64,000 bases of DNA. Source: Acanthornis magna. Its lineage: Eukaryota; Chordata; Aves; Passeriformes; Acanthizidae. The DNA is taken from contig JAWUZG010000056.1 of the NCBI GenBank assembly GCA_036785705.1, positions 8,805,001 through 8,869,000 on the forward strand. Reading direction: 5' to 3'. The position numbers were made by a program, and so were the translations under genes. Under the pieces are notes generated by a model. It made no database searches. It had not been told where the DNA came from and saw only the letters and a list, made by a program, of their open reading frames with translations. This document shows, piece by piece, positions 22,339-36,200 of this stretch; position 1 is the first letter of the stretch; the number at the start of each line of letters is the position of its first letter.

Positions 22339-24108
22339 CGAGCTCCAGGAACACCAGGGCTGGAAAGGGCCTGCCAAGGCAAACGCGGCAAGGCTCCATC
22401 ATGCCTGCTCCCACACCTTTCTGATCTGGACACCCCACATGGCTGGGCACCTCAGCCCCTGCCACCAGCTGCCATTTGGCCTAGAGTTAGGGTTGAGAGA
22501 TTTAAAGAGTTACAAGCTCTGGGAACACTGGGGCTGGAAAGGGCCTGCCAAGGCCATCGCAGCAGTGCCCCAACATTGCTGCTCCTCCGTCTTTCTGATA
22601 GGAAAAACCCAGGCTTTGGGCTTGGGTAAATAACTAGGTGTAGGGGTAGGGTTATGCCTAGGCTTAGCATTAGGAGATCTAAAGGGCCTCGAGCTCCGGG
22701 AACACCAGGGCTGGAAAGGGCCTGCCAAGGCAAACGCGGCAAGGCCCCATCATGGCTGCTCCCACACCTTTCTGATCTGGACACGCCACAGGGTTGGGCA
22801 CCTGGGCCCCTGCCTCCAGCTGCCATTTGGCCTAGAGTTAGGGTTGAGAGATCTAAAGAGACTCGAGCTCCTGGAACACTGGGGCTGGAAAGGGCCTGCC
22901 AAGGCCATCGCAGCAGTGCCCCAGCATTGCTGCTCCTCCATCTTTCTGATAGGGAAAACTTAGGTACTGGGCTTGGGTAATTAACTAGGCTAGGGTTAGG
23001 GTTACGCCTAGGGTTAGGCTTAGGAGATCTAAAGGGCCTCGAGCTCCAGGAACACCAGGGCTGGAAAGGGCCTGCCAAGGCAAACGCGGCAAGGCCCCAT
23101 CATGGCTGCTCCCACACCTTTCTGATCTGGACACGCCACAGGGTTCGGCACCTCGGCCCCTGCCACCAGCTGCCATTTGGCCTAGTGTTAGGGTTGAGAG
23201 ATCTAAAGAGACTCGAGCTCCTGGAACACTGGGGCTGGAAAGTGCCTGCCAAGACCATCGCAGCAGTGCCCCAACACTGCTGCTCCCACACCTTTCTGAT
23301 AGGGAAAACCCAGGCATTGGGCTTGGGTAAATAACTAGGTGTAGGGGTAGGGTTATGCCTAGGCTTAGCATTAGGAGATCTAAAGGGCCTCGAGCTCCAG
23401 GAACACCAAAGCTGGAAAGGGCCTGCCAAGGCAAACGCGGCAAGACCCCATCATGGCTGCTCCCACACCTTTCTGATCTGGACACCCCACATGGGTGGGC
23501 ACCTCGGCCCCGGCCACCAGCTGCCATTTGGCCTAGAGTTAGGGTTGAGAGATTTAAAGAGTTACAAGCTCTGGGAACACTGGGGCTGGAAAGGGCCTGC
23601 CAAGGCCATTGCAACAGTGCCCCAACATTGCTGCTCCTCCATCTTTCTGATAGGGAAAACCTAGGTACTGGGCTAAGGGAAATTAACTAGGCTAGGGTTA
23701 GGGTTACACCTAGGGTTAGGGTTAGGAGATCTAAAGGGCCTCGAGCTCCAGGAACACCAGGGCTGGAAAGGGCCTGCCAAGGCAAACGCGGCAAGGCCCC
23801 ATCATGCCTGCTCCCACACCTTTCTGATCTGGACACGCCACAGGGTTGGGCACCTCGGCCCCTGCCACCAGCTGCCATTTGGCCTAGTGTTAGGGTTGAG
23901 AGATCTAAAGAGACTCGAGCTCCTGGAACACTGGGGCTGGAAAGGGCCTGCCAAGGCCATCGCAGCAGTGCCCCAACATTGCTGCTCCTCCATCTGTCTG
24001 ATAGGGAAAACCAAGGTACTGGGCTCGGGTAATTAACTAGGCTAGGGTTAGGGTTACGCCTAGGGTTAGGGTTAGGAGATCTAAAGGGCCTCGAGCTCCA
24101 GGAACACC
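22339..24108 (+). repeat. S block copy 4
   Basis: Markers are CCTGCCTCC at 22,809, CCCAGCATTG in the next B, GCCAAGACC at about 23,250, and the CTAAGGGAAATTAAC tail near 23,674. It lies at +5,959 from copy 3. The match ends at about 24,108, where this copy continues with AGGGCTGG and GCAAATGTGG while copies 2, 3 and 5 continue with AAGATGG. Private changes include GAAAGTGCC at about 23,240 and AGGCTTTGGG at about 22,612. Confidence 0.85.
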
Positions 24109-24204
24109 AGGGCTGGAAAGGGCCTGCCAAGGCAAATGTGGCAAGGCGCCATCATGCCTGCTCTCACACCTTTCTGATCTGGACACGCCACATGGCTGGG
24201 CACC

Positions 24205-27200
24205 TCAGCCCCTGCCACCAGCTGCCATTTGGCCTAGTGTTAGGGTTGAGAGACCTAAAGAGACTCGAGCTCTGGGAACACTGGGGCTGGAAAGGGCCTG
24301 CCAAGGCCATCGCAGCAGTGCCCTAACACTGCTGCTGCCACACCTTTCTGATAGGGAAAACCCAGGCATTGGGCTTGGGTAAATAACTAGGTGTAGGGGT
24401 AGGGTTATGCCTAGGCTTAGCATTAGGAGATGTAAAGGGCCTCGAGCTCCAGGAACACCAGGGCTGGAAAGGGCCTGCCAAGGCAAACGCGGCAAGGCCC
24501 CATCATGGCTGCTCCCACACCTTTCTGATCTGGACACCCCACATGGGTGGGCACCTCGGCCCCGGCCACCAGCTGCCATTTGGCCTAGAGTTAGGGTTGA
24601 GAGATTTAAAGAGTTACAAGCTCTGGGAACACTGGGGCTGGAAAGGGCCTGCCAAGGCCATTGCAACAGTGCCCCAACATTGCTGCTCCTCCATCTTTCT
24701 GATAGGGAAAACCTAGGTACTGGGCTAAGGGAAATTAACTAGGCTAGGGTTAGGGTTACACCTAGGGTTAGGGTTAGGAGATCTAAAGGGCCTCGAGCTC
24801 CAGGAACACCAGGGCTGGAAAGGGCCTGCCAAGGCAAACGCGGCAAGGCCCCATCATGGCTGCTCCCACACCTTTCTGATCTGGACACGCCACAGGGTTC
24901 GGCACCTCGGCCCCTGCCACCAGCTGCCATTTGGCCTAGTGTTAGGGTTGAGAGATCTAAAGAGACTCGAGCTCCTGGAACACTGGGGCTGGAAAGGGCC
25001 TGCCAAGGCCATCGCAGCAGTGCCCCAACATTGCTGCTCCTCCATCTGTCTGATAGGGAAAACTTAGGTACTGGGCTCGGGCAATTAACTAGGCTAGGGT
25101 TAGGGTTACGCCTAGGGTTAGGGTTAGGAGATCTAAAGGGCCTCGAGCTCCAAGAACACCAAAGATGGAAAGGGCCTGCCAAGGCAAACGCGGCAAAGCC
25201 CCATCATGGCTGCTCCCACACCTTTCTGATCTGGACACGCCACATGGATGGGCACCTCGGCCCCTGCCACCAGCTGCCATTTGGCCTAGAGTTAGGGTTG
25301 AGAGATCTAAAGACCCTCGAGCTCTAGGAACACTGGGGCTGGAAAGGGCCTGCCAAGGCCATCGCAGCAGTGCCCCAACACTGCTGCTCCCACACCTTTC
25401 CGATAGGGAAAACCCAGGCATTGGGCTTGGATAAATAACTAGGTGTAGGGGTAGGGTTATGCCTAGGCTTAGCATTAGGAGATGTAAAGGGCCTCGAGCT
25501 CCAGGAACACCAGGGCTGGAAAGGGCCTGCCAAGGCAAACGCGGCAAGGCTCCATCATGGCTGCTCCCACACCTTTCTGATCTGGACACGCCACAGGGTT
25601 CGGCACCTCGGCCCCTGCCACCAGCTGCCATTTGGCCTAGTGTTAGGGTTGAGAGATCTAAAGAGACTCGAGCTCCTGGAACACTGGGGCTGGAAAGGGC
25701 CTGCCAAGGCCATCGCAGCAGTGCCCTAACACTGCTGCTCCCACACCTTTCTGATAGGGAAAACCCAGGCATTGGGCTTGGGTAAATAACTAGGTGTAGG
25801 GGTAGGGTTATGCCAAGGCTTAGCATTAGGAGATCTAAAGGGCCTCGAGCTCCAGGAACACCAGGGCTGGAAAGGGCCTGCCAAGGCAAACGCGGCAAGG
25901 CCCCATCATGGCTGCTCCCACACCTTTCTGATCTGGACACCCCACATGGGTGGGCACCTCAGCCCCTGCCACCAGCTGCCATTTGGCCTAGTGTTAGGGT
26001 TGAGAGATCTAAAGAGACTCGAGCTCCTGGAACACTGGGGCTGGAAAGGGCCTGCCAAGGCCATCGCAGCAGTGCCCCAACATTGCTGCTCCTCCATCTT
26101 TCTGATAGGGAAAACTTAGGTACTGGGCTTGGGTAATTAACTAGGCTAGGGTTAGGGTTACACCTTGGGTTAGGCTTAGGAGATCTAAAGGGCCTCGAGC
26201 TCCAGGAACACCAGGGCTGGAAAGGGCCTGCCAAGGCGAACGCAGCAAGGTCCCAACATGGCTGCTCCCACACCGTTCTGATCTGGACACCCCACATGGG
26301 TGGGCACCTCGGCCCCGGCCACCAGCTGCCATTTGGCCTAGAGTTAGGGTTGAGAGATTTAAAGAGTTACAAGCTCTGGGAACACTGGGGCTGGAAAGGG
26401 CCTGCCAAGGCCATCGCAGCAGTGCCCTAACACTGCTGCTCCCACACCTTTCTGATAGGGAAAACCCAGGCATTGGGCTTGGGTAAATAACTAGGTGTAG
26501 GCGTAGGAGTATGCCTAGGCTTAGCATTAGGAGATCTAAAGGGCTTCGAGCTCCAGGAACACCAAAGCTGGAAAGGGCCTGCCAAGGCAAACGCGGCAAG
26601 GCCCCATCATGGCTGCTCCCACACCTTTCTGATCTGGACACGCCACAGGGTTGGGCACCTCGGCCCCTGCCACCAGCTGCCATTTGGCCTAGTGTTAGGG
26701 TTGAGAGATCTAAAGAGACTCGAGCTCCTGGAACACTGGGGCTGGAAAGGGCCTGCCAAGGCCATCGCAGCAGTGCCCCAACACTGCTGCTCCCACACCT
26801 TTCTGATAGGGAAAACCCAGGCATTGGGCTTGGGTAAATAACTAGGTGTAGGGGTAGGGTTATGCCTAGGCTTAGCATTAGGAGATCTAAAGGGCCTCGA
26901 GCTCCAGGAACACCAGGGCTGGAAAGGGCCTGCCAAGGCAAACGCGGCAAGACCCCATCATGGCTGCTCTCACACCTTTCTGATCTGGACACCCCACATG
27001 GGTGGGCACCTCGGCCCCGGCCACCAGCTGCCATTTGGCCTAGAGTTAGGGTTGAGAGATTTAAAGAGTTACAAGCTCCGGGAACACTGGGGCTGGAAAG
27101 GGCCTGCCAAGGCCATCGCAACAGTGCCCCAACATTGCTGCTCCTCCATCTTTCTGATAGGGAAAACCCTGGTAATGGGCTCGGCTAATTAACTAGGCTA

Positions 27201-27990
27201 GGGTTAGGGTTACGCCTAGGGTTAGGGTTAGGAGATCTAAAGGGCCTCGAGCTCCAGGAACACCAGGGCTGGAAAGGGCCTGCCAAGGCAAATGCGGCAA
27301 GGCTCCATCATGCGTGCTCCCACACCTTTCTGATCTGGACACCCCACATGGCTGGGCACCTCAGCCCCTGCCACCAGCTGCCATTTGGCCTAGAGTTAGG
27401 GTTGAGAGACCTAAAGAGACTCGAGCTCTGGGAACACTGGGGCTGGAAAGGGCCTGCCAAGGCCATCGCAGCAGTGCCCTAACACTGCTGCTCCCACACC
27501 TTTCTGATAGGGAAAACCCAGGCATTGGGCTTGGGTAAATAACTAGGTGTAGGGGTAGGGTTATGCCAAGGCTTAGCATTAGGAGATCTAAAGGGCCTCG
27601 AGCTCCAGGAACACCAGGGCTGGAAAGGGCCTGCCAAGGCAAACGCGGCAAGACCCCATCATGGCTGCTCCCACACCTTTCTGATCTGGACACGCCACAG
27701 GGTTGGGCACCTCGGCCCCTGCCACCAGCTGCCATTTGGCCTAGTGTTAGGGTTGAGAGATCTAAAGAGACTCGAGCTCCTGGAACACTGGGGCTGGAAA
27801 GGGCCTGCCAAGGCCATCGCAGCAGTGCCCCAACATTGCCGCTCCTCCATCTTTCTGATAGGGAAAACCAAGGTACTGGGCTTGGGTAATTAACTAGGCT
27901 AGGGTTAGGGTTACGCCTAGGGTTAGGCTTAGGAGATCTAAAGGGTCTCGAGCTCCAGGAACACCAGGGCTGGAAAGGGCCTGCCAAGGC
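24205..27990 (+). repeat. Block R, copy 1 (matches 35,423-39,206)
   Basis: About eleven dimers match 35,423-39,206 at a constant 11,218 bp. Shared rare features are AAGGCGAACGCAGCAAGG (about 26,236 and 37,454) and CCCTGGTAATGGGCTCGGCTAATT (about 27,167 and 38,385). The first 2.6 kb also match 2,104-4,760 at 22,101 bp. Tail spacings are 3, 1, 2, 1, 2 in both long copies. Confidence 0.85.
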
Positions 27991-30900
27991 AAACGCGGCA
28001 AGGCCCCATCATGGCTGCTCCCACACCTTTCTGATCTGGACACCCCACATGGGTGGGCACCTCGGCCCCGGCCACCAGCTGCCATTTGGCCTAGAGTTAG
28101 GGTTGAGAGATTTAAAGAGTTACAAGCTCTGGGAACACTGGGGCTGGAAAGGGCCTGCCAAGGCCATCGCAGCAGTGCCCCAACACTGCTGCTGCCACAC
28201 CTTTCTGGTAGGGAAAACCCAGGCATTGGGCTTGGCTAAATAACTAGGTGTAGGCGTAGGAGTATGCCTAGGCTTAGCATTAGGAGATCTAAAGGGCCTC
28301 GAGCTCCAGGAACACCAAAGCTGGAAAGGGCCTGCCAAGGCAAACGCGGCAAGACCCCATCATGGCTGCTCCCACACCTTTCTGATCTGGACACCCCACA
28401 TGGGTGGGCACCTCGGCCCCGGCCACCAGCTGCCATTTGGCCTAGAGTTAGGGTTGAGAGATTTAAAGAGTTACAAGCTCCGGGAACACTGGGGCTGGAA
28501 AGGGCCTGCCAAGGCCATCGCAACAGTGCCCCAACATTGCTGCTCCTCCATCTTTCTGATAGGGAAAACCTAGGTACTGGGCTCGGGTAATTAACTAGGC
28601 TAGGGTTAGGGTTACGCCTAGGGTTAGGGTTAGGAGATCTAAAGGGCCTCGAGCTCCAGGAACACCAGGGCTGGAAAGGGCCTGCCAAGGCAAATGCGGC
28701 AAGGCTCGATCATGCCTGCTCTCACACCTTTCTGATCTGGACACCCCACATGGCTGGGCACCTCAGCCCCTGCCACCAGCTGCCATTTGGCCTAGAGTTA
28801 GGGTTGAGAGACCTAAAGAGACTCGAGCTCTGGGAACACTGGGGCTGGAAAGGGCCTGCCAAGGCCATCGCAGCAGTGCCCTAACACTGCTGCTGCCACA
28901 CCTTTCTGATAGGGAAAACCCAGGCATTGGGCTTGGGTAAATAACTAGGTGTAGGGGTAGGGTTATGCCTAGGCTTAGCATTAGGAGATGTAAAGGGCCT
29001 CGAGCTCCAGGAACACCAGGGCTGGAAAGGGCCTGCCAAGGCAAACGCGGCAAGGCCCCATCATGGCTGCTCCCACACCTTTCTGATCTGGACACGCCAC
29101 AGGGTTTGGCACCTCGGCCCCTGCCACCAGCTGCCATTTGGCCTAGTGTTAGGGTTGAGAGATCTAAAGAGACTCGAGCTCCTGGAACACTGGGGCTGGA
29201 AAGGGCCTGCCAAGGCCATCGCAGCAGTGCCCCAACATTGCTGCTCCTCCATCTTTCTGATAGGGAAAAACAAGGTACTGGGCTCGGGTAATTAACTAGG
29301 CTAGGGTTAGGGTTACGCCTAGGGTTAGGGTTAGGAGATCTAAAGGGCCTCGAGCTCCAGGAACACCAGGGCTGGAAAGGGCCTGCCAAGGCAAACGCGG
29401 CAAGACCCCATCATGGCTGCTCTCACACCTTTCTGATCTGGACACCCCACATGGGTGGGCACCTCGGCCCCGGCCACCAGCTGCCATTTGGCCTAGAGTT
29501 AGGGTTGAGAGATTTAAAGAGTTACAAGCTCCGGGAACACTGGGGCTGGAAAGGGCCTGCCAAGGACATCGCAACAGTGCCCCAACATTGCTGCTCCTCC
29601 ATCTTTCTGATAGGGAAAACCTAGGTACTGGGCTCATGTAATTAACTAGGCTAGGGTTAGGGTTACGCCTAGGGTTAGGGTTAGGAGATCTAAAGGGCCT
29701 CGAGCTCCAGGAACACCAGGGCTGGAAAGGGCCTGCCAAGGCAAACGCGGCAAGGCTCCATCATGCCTGCTCCCACACCTTTCTGATCTGGACACCCCAC
29801 ATGGCTGGGCACCTCAGCCCCTGCCACCAGCTGCCATTTGGCCTAGAGTTAGGGTTGAGAGACCTAAAGAGACTCGAGCTCTGGGAACACTGGGGCTGGA
29901 AAGGGCCTGCCAAGGCCATCGCAGCAGTGCCCTAACACTGCTGCTCCCACACCTTTCTGATAGGGAAAACCCAGGCATTGGGCTTGGGTAAATAACTAGG
30001 TGTAGGGGTAGGGTTATGCCAAGGCTTAGCATTAGGAGATCTAAAGGGCCTCGAGCTCCAGGAACACCAGGGCTGGAAAGGGCCTGCCAAGGCAAACGCG
30101 GCAAGGCCCCATCATGCCTGCTCCCACACCTTTCTGATCTGGACACGCCACAGGGTTGGGCACCTCGGCCCCTGCCACCAGCTGCCATTTGGCCTAGTGT
30201 TAGGGTTGAGAGATCTAAAGAGACTCGAGCTCCTGGAACACTGGGGCTGGAAAGGGCCTGCCAAGGCCATCGCAGCAGTGCCCCAACATTGCTGCTCCTC
30301 CATCTGTCTGATAGGGAAAACCAAGGTACTGGGCTTGGGTAATTAACTAGGCTAGGGTTAGGGTTACGCCTAGGGTTAGGGTTAGGAGATCTAAAGGGCC
30401 TTGAGCTCCAGGAACACCAGGGCTGGAAAGGGCCTGCCAAGGCAAATGCGGCAAAGCCCCAACATGGCTGCTCCCACACCTTTCTGATCTGGACACGCCA
30501 CATGGATGGGCACCTCGGCCCCTGCCACCAGCTGCCATTTGGCCTAGAGTTAGGGTTGAGAGATCTAAAGACCCTCGAGCTCTAGGAACACTGGGGCTGG
30601 AAAGGGCCTGCCAAGGCCATCGCAACAGTGCCCCAACATTGCTGCTCCTCCATCTTTCTGATAGGGAAAACCTAGGTACTGGGCTCGGGTAATTAACTAG
30701 GCTAGGGTTAGGGTTACGACTAGGGTTAGGGTTAGGAGATCTAAAGGGCCTCGAGCTCCAGGAACACCAGGGCTGGAAAGGGCCTGCCAAGGCAAACGCG
30801 GCAAGGCTCCATCATGCCTGCTCCCACACCTTTCTGATCTGGACACCCCACATGGCTGGGCACCTCAGCCCCTGCCACCAGCTGCCATTTGGCCTAGAGT

Positions 30901-33242
30901 TAGGGTTGAGAGATTTAAAGAGTTACAAGCTCTGGGAACACTGGGGCTGGAAAGGGCCTGCCAAGGCCATCGCAGCAGTGCCCCAACATTGCTGCTCCTC
31001 CGTCTTTCTGATAGGAAAAACCCAGGCATTGGGCTTGGGTAAATAACTAGGTGTAGGGGTAGGGTTATGCCTAGGCTTAGCATTAGGAGATCTAAAGGGC
31101 CTCGAGCTCCGGGAACACCAAAGCTGGAAAGGGCCTGCCAAGGCAAACGCGGCAAGGCCCCATCATGGCTGCTCCCACACCTTTCTGATCTGGACACGCC
31201 ACAGGGTTGGGCACCTGGGCCCCTGCCTCCAGCTGCCATTTGGCCTAGAGTTAGGGTTGAGAGACCTAAAGAGACTCGAGCTCCTGGAACACTGGGGCTG
31301 GAAAGGGCCTGCCAAGGCCATCGCAGCAGTGCCCCAGCATTGCTGCTCCTCCATCTTTCTGATAGGGAAAACTTAGGTACTGGGCTTGGGTAATTAACTA
31401 GGCTAGGGTTAGGGTTACGCCTAGGGTTAGGCTTAGGAGATCTAAAGGGCCTCGAGCTCCAGGAACACCAGGGCTGGAAAGGGCCTGCCAAGGCAAACGC
31501 GGCAAGGCCCCATCATGGCTGCTCCCACACCTTTCTGATCTGGACACGCCACAGGGTTCGGCACCTCGGCCCCTGCCACCAGCTGCCATTTGGCCTAGTG
31601 TTAGGGTTGAGAGATCTAAAGAGACTCGAGCTCCTGGAACACTGGGGCTGGAAAGGGCCTGCCAAGACCATCGCAGCAGTGCCCCAACACTGCTGCTCCC
31701 ACACCTTTCTGATAGGGAAAACCCAGGCATTGGGCTTGGGTAAATAACTAGGTGTAGGGGTAGGGTTATGCCTAGGCTTAGCATTAGGAGATCTAAAGGG
31801 CCTCGAGCTCCAGGAACACCAAAGCTGGAAAGGGCCTGCCAAGGCAAACGCGGCAAGACCCCATCATGGCTGCTCCCACACCTTTCTGATCTGGACACCC
31901 CACATGGGTGGGCACCTCGGCCCCGGCCACCAGCTGCCATTTGGCCTAGAGTTAGGGTTGAGAGATTTAAAGAGTTACAAGCTCTGGGAACACTGGGGCT
32001 GGAAAGGGCCTGCCAAGGCCATTGCAACAGTGCCCCAACATTGCTGCTCCTCCATCTTTCTGATAGGGAAAACCTAGGTACTGGGCTAAGGGAAATTAAC
32101 TAGGCTAGGGTTAGGGTTACACCTAGGGTTAGGGTTAGGAGATCTAAAGGGCCTCGAGCTCCAGGAACACCAGGGCTGGAAAGGGCCTGCCAAGGCAAAC
32201 GCGGCAAGGCCCCATCATGCCTGCTCCCACACCTTTCTGATCTGGACACGCCACAGGGTTGGGCACCTCGGCCCCTGCCACCAGCTGCCATTTGGCCTAG
32301 TGTTAGGGTTGAGAGATCTAAAGAGACTCGAGCTCCTGGAACACTTGGGCTGGAAAGGGCCTGACAAGGCCATCGCAGCAGTGCCCCAACATTGCTGCTC
32401 CTCCATCTGTCTGATAGGGAAAACCAAGGTACTGGGCTCGGGTAATTAACTAGGCTAGGGTTAGGGTTACGCCTAGGGTTAGGGTTAGGAGATCTAAAGG
32501 GCCTCGAGCTCCAGGAACACCAAAGATGGAAAGGGCCTGCCAAGGCAAACTCGGCAAAGCCCCAACATGGCTGCTCCCACACCTTTCTGATCTGGACACG
32601 CCACATGGATGGGCACCTCGGCCCCTGCCACCAGCTGCCATTTGGCCTAGAGTTAGGGTTGAGAGATCTAAAGAGACTCGAGCTCCTGGAACACTGGGGC
32701 TGGAAAGGGCCTGCCAAGGCCATCGCAGCAGTGCCCCAACACTGCTGCTCCCACACCTTTCTGATAGGGAAAACCCAGGCATTGGGCTTGGATAAATAAC
32801 TAGGTGTAGGGGTAGGGTTATGCCAAGGCTTAGCATTAGGAGATGTAAAGGGCCTCGAGCTCCAGGAACACCAGGGCTGGAAAGGGCCTGCCAAGGCAAA
32901 CGCGGCAAGGCCCCATCATGGCTGCTCTCACACCTTTCTGATCTGGACACCCCACAGGGTTGGGCACCTCGGCCCCTGCCACCAGCTGCCATTTGGCCTA
33001 GTGTTAGGGTTGAGAGATCTAAAGAGACTCGAGCTCCTGGAACACTGGGGCTGGAAAGGGCCTGCCAAGGCCATCGCAGCAGTGCCCCAACACTGCTGCT
33101 GCCACACCTTTCTGATAGGGAAAACCCAGGCATTGGGCTTGGGTAAATAACTAGGTGTAGGCGTAGGAGTATGCCTAGGCTTAGCATTAGGAGATCTAAA
33201 GGGCTTCGAGCTCCAGGAACACCAAAGCTGGAAAGGGCCTGC
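27563..33242 (+). repeat. Block Q, copy 2
   Basis: This is the second copy of the 5.7-kb block at 13,190-18,870, including the shared GGCTCGATCATG at 28,704. It contains S block copy 5. Differences from copy 1 are scattered single bases, for example TTTGGCACC at about 29,105 where copy 1 has TTGGGCACC. Blocks Q and R are adjacent, slightly overlapping segments, so larger ancestral units with later deletions are likely. Confidence 0.82.
30752..32795 (+). repeat. S block copy 5
   Basis: Markers are CCTGCCTCC at 31,222, CCCAGCATTG in the next B, GCCAAGACC at about 31,663, the CTAAGGGAAATTAAC tail near 32,087, and AAGATGGAAAGG with ACTCGGCAAAGCC near 32,525-32,555. It lies at +8,413 from copy 4 and +14,372 from copy 3. 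It is the last full S block before a gap of about 20 kb. Confidence 0.85.
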
Positions 33243-36200
33243 CAAGGCAAACGCGGCAAGGCCCCATCATGGCTGCTCCCACACCTTTCTGATCTGGACA
33301 CGCCACAGGGTTGGGCACCTCGGCCCCTGCCACCAGCTGCCATTTGGCCTAGTGTTAGGGTTGAGAGATCTAAAGAGACTCGAGCTCCTGGAACACTGGG
33401 GCTGGAAAGGGCCTGCCAAGGCCATCGCAGCAGTGCCCCAACACTGCTGCTCCCACACCTTTCTGATAGGGAAAACCCAGGCATTGGGCTTGGGTAAATA
33501 ACTAGGTGTAGGGGTAGGGTTATGCCTAGGCTTAGCATTAGGAGATCTAAAGGGCCTCGAGCTCCAGGAACACCAGGGCTGGAAAGGGCCTGCCAAGGCA
33601 AACGCGGCAAGACCCCATCATGGCTGCTCTCACACCTTTCTGATCTGGACACCCCACATGGCTGGGCACCTCGGCCCCGGCCACCAGCTGCCATTTGGCC
33701 TAGAGTTAGGGTTGAGAGATTTAAAGAGTTACAAGCTCCGGGAACACTGGGGCTGGAAAGGGCCTGCCAAGGCCATCGCAACAGTGCCCCAACATTGCTG
33801 CTCCTCCATCTTTCTGATAGGGAAAACCCGGGTAATGGGCTCGGCTAATTAACTAGGCTAGGGTTAGGGTTACGCCTAGGGTTAGGGTTAGGAGATCTAA
33901 AGGGCCTCGAGCTCCAGGAACACCAGGGCTGGAAAGGGCCTGCCAAGGCAAATGCGGCAAGGCTCCCTCATGCCTGCTCCCACACCTTTCTGATCTGGAC
34001 ACCCCACATGGCTGGGCACCTCAGCCCCTGCCACCAGCTGCCATTTGGCCTAGAGTTAGGGTTGAGAGACCTAAAGAGACTCGAGCTCTGGGAACACTGG
34101 GGCTGGAAAGGGCCTGCCAAGGCCATCGCAGCAGTGCCCTAACACTGCTGCTCCCACACCTTTCTGATAGGGAAAACCCAGGCATTGGGCTTGGGTAAAT
34201 AACTAGGTGTAGGGGTAGGGTTATGCCAAGGCTTAGCATTTGGAGATGTAAAGGGCCTCGAGCTCCAGGAACACCAGGGCTGGAAAGGGCCTGCCAAGGC
34301 AAACGCGGCAAGGCCCCATCATGGCTGCTCCCACACCTTTCTGATCTGGACACGCCACAGGGTTGGGCACCTCGGCCCCTGCCACCAGCTGCCATTTGGC
34401 CTAGTGTTAGGGTTGAGAGATCTAAAGAGACTCGAGCTCCTGGAACACTGGGGCTGGAAAGGGCCTGCCAAGGCCATCGCAGCAGTGCCCCAACATTGCC
34501 GCTCCTCCATCTTTCTGATAGGGAAAACCAAGGTACTGGGCTTGGGTAATTAACTAGGCTAGGGTTAGGGTTACGCCTAGGGTTAGGGTTAGGAGATCTA
34601 AAGGGTCTCGAGCTCCAGGAACACCAGGGCTGGAAAGGGCCTGCCAAGGCAAACGCGGCAAGACCCCATCATGGCTGCTCCCACACCTTTCTGATCTGGA
34701 CACCCCACATGGGTGGGCACCTCGGCCCCGGCCACCAGCTGCCATTTGGCCTAGAGTTAGGGTTGAGAGATTTAAAGAGTTACAAGCTCTGGGAACACTG
34801 GGGCTGGAAAGGGCCTGCCAAGGCCATCGCAGCAGTGCCCCAACACTGCTGCTGCCACACCTTTCTGGTAGATAAAACGCAGGCATTGGGCTTGGCTAAA
34901 TAACTAGGTGTAGGCGTAGGAGTATGCCTAGGCTTGGCATTAGGAGATCTAAAGGGCCTCGAGCTCCAGGAACACCAAAGCTGGAAAGGGCCTGCCAAGG
35001 CAAACGCGGCAAGACCCCATCATGGCTGCTCCCACACCTTTCTGATCTGGACACCCCACATGGGTGGGCACCTCGGCCCCGGCCACCAGCTGCCATTTGG
35101 CCTAGAGTTAGGGTTGAGAGATTTAAAGAGTTACAAGCTCCGGGAACACTGGGGCTGGAAAGGGCCTGCCAAGGCCATCGCAACAGTGCCCCAACTTTGC
35201 TGCTCCTCCATCTTTCTGATAGGGAAAACCTAGGTACTGGGCTCGGGTAATTAACTAGGCTAGGGTTAGGGTTACGCCTAGGGTTAGGCTTAGGAGATCT
35301 AAAGGGCCTCGAGCTCCAGGAACACCAGGGCTGGAAAGGGCCTGCCAAGGCAAACGCGGCAAGGCTCCATCATGCCTGCTCTCACACCTTTCTGATCTGG
35401 ACACCCCACATGGCTGGGCACCTCAGCCCCTGCCACCAGCTGCCATTTGGCCTAGAGTTAGGGTTGAGAGACCTAAAGAGACTCGAGCTCTGGGAACACT
35501 GGGGCTGGAAAGGGCCTGCCAAGGCCATCGCAGCAGTGCCCTAACACTGCTGCTCCCACACCTTTCTGATAGGGAAAACCCAGGCATTGGGCTTGGGTAA
35601 ATAACTAGGTGTAGGGGTAGGGTTATGCCTAGGCTTAGCATTAGGAGATGTAAAGGGCCTCGAGCTCCAGGAACACCAGGGCTGGAAAGGGCCTGCCAAG
35701 GCAAACGCGGCAAGGCCCCATCATGGCTGCTCCCACACCTTTCTGATCTGGACACCCCACATGGGTGGGCACCTCGGCCCCGGCCACCAGCTGCCATTTG
35801 GCCTAGAGTTAGGGTTGAGAGATTTAAAGAGTTACAAGCTCTGGGAACACTGGGGCTGGAAAGGGCCTGCCAAGGCCATTGCAACAGTGCCCCAACATTG
35901 CTGCTCCTCCATCTTTCTGATAGGGAAATCCTAGGTACTGGGCTAAGGGAAATTAACTAGGCTAGGGTTAGGGTTACACCTAGGGTTAGGGTTAGGAGAT
36001 CTAAAGGGCCTCGAGCTCCAGGAACACCAGGGCTGGAAAGGGCCTGCCAAGGCAAACGCGGCAAGGCCCCATCATGGCTGCTCCCACACCTTTCTGATCT
36101 GGACACGCCACAGGGTTCGGCACCTCGGCCCCTGCCACCAGCTGCCATTTGGCCTAGTGTTAGGGTTGAGAGATCTAAAGAGACTCGAGCTCCTGGAACA

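Noticed and set aside
26..32000. Single fixed-length higher-order repeat of about 7.2-9.5 kb based on S block spacing
   Set aside because: S block spacings are 7,190, 9,479, 5,959 and 8,413 bp. The content between them overlaps only in part, so no one period holds.
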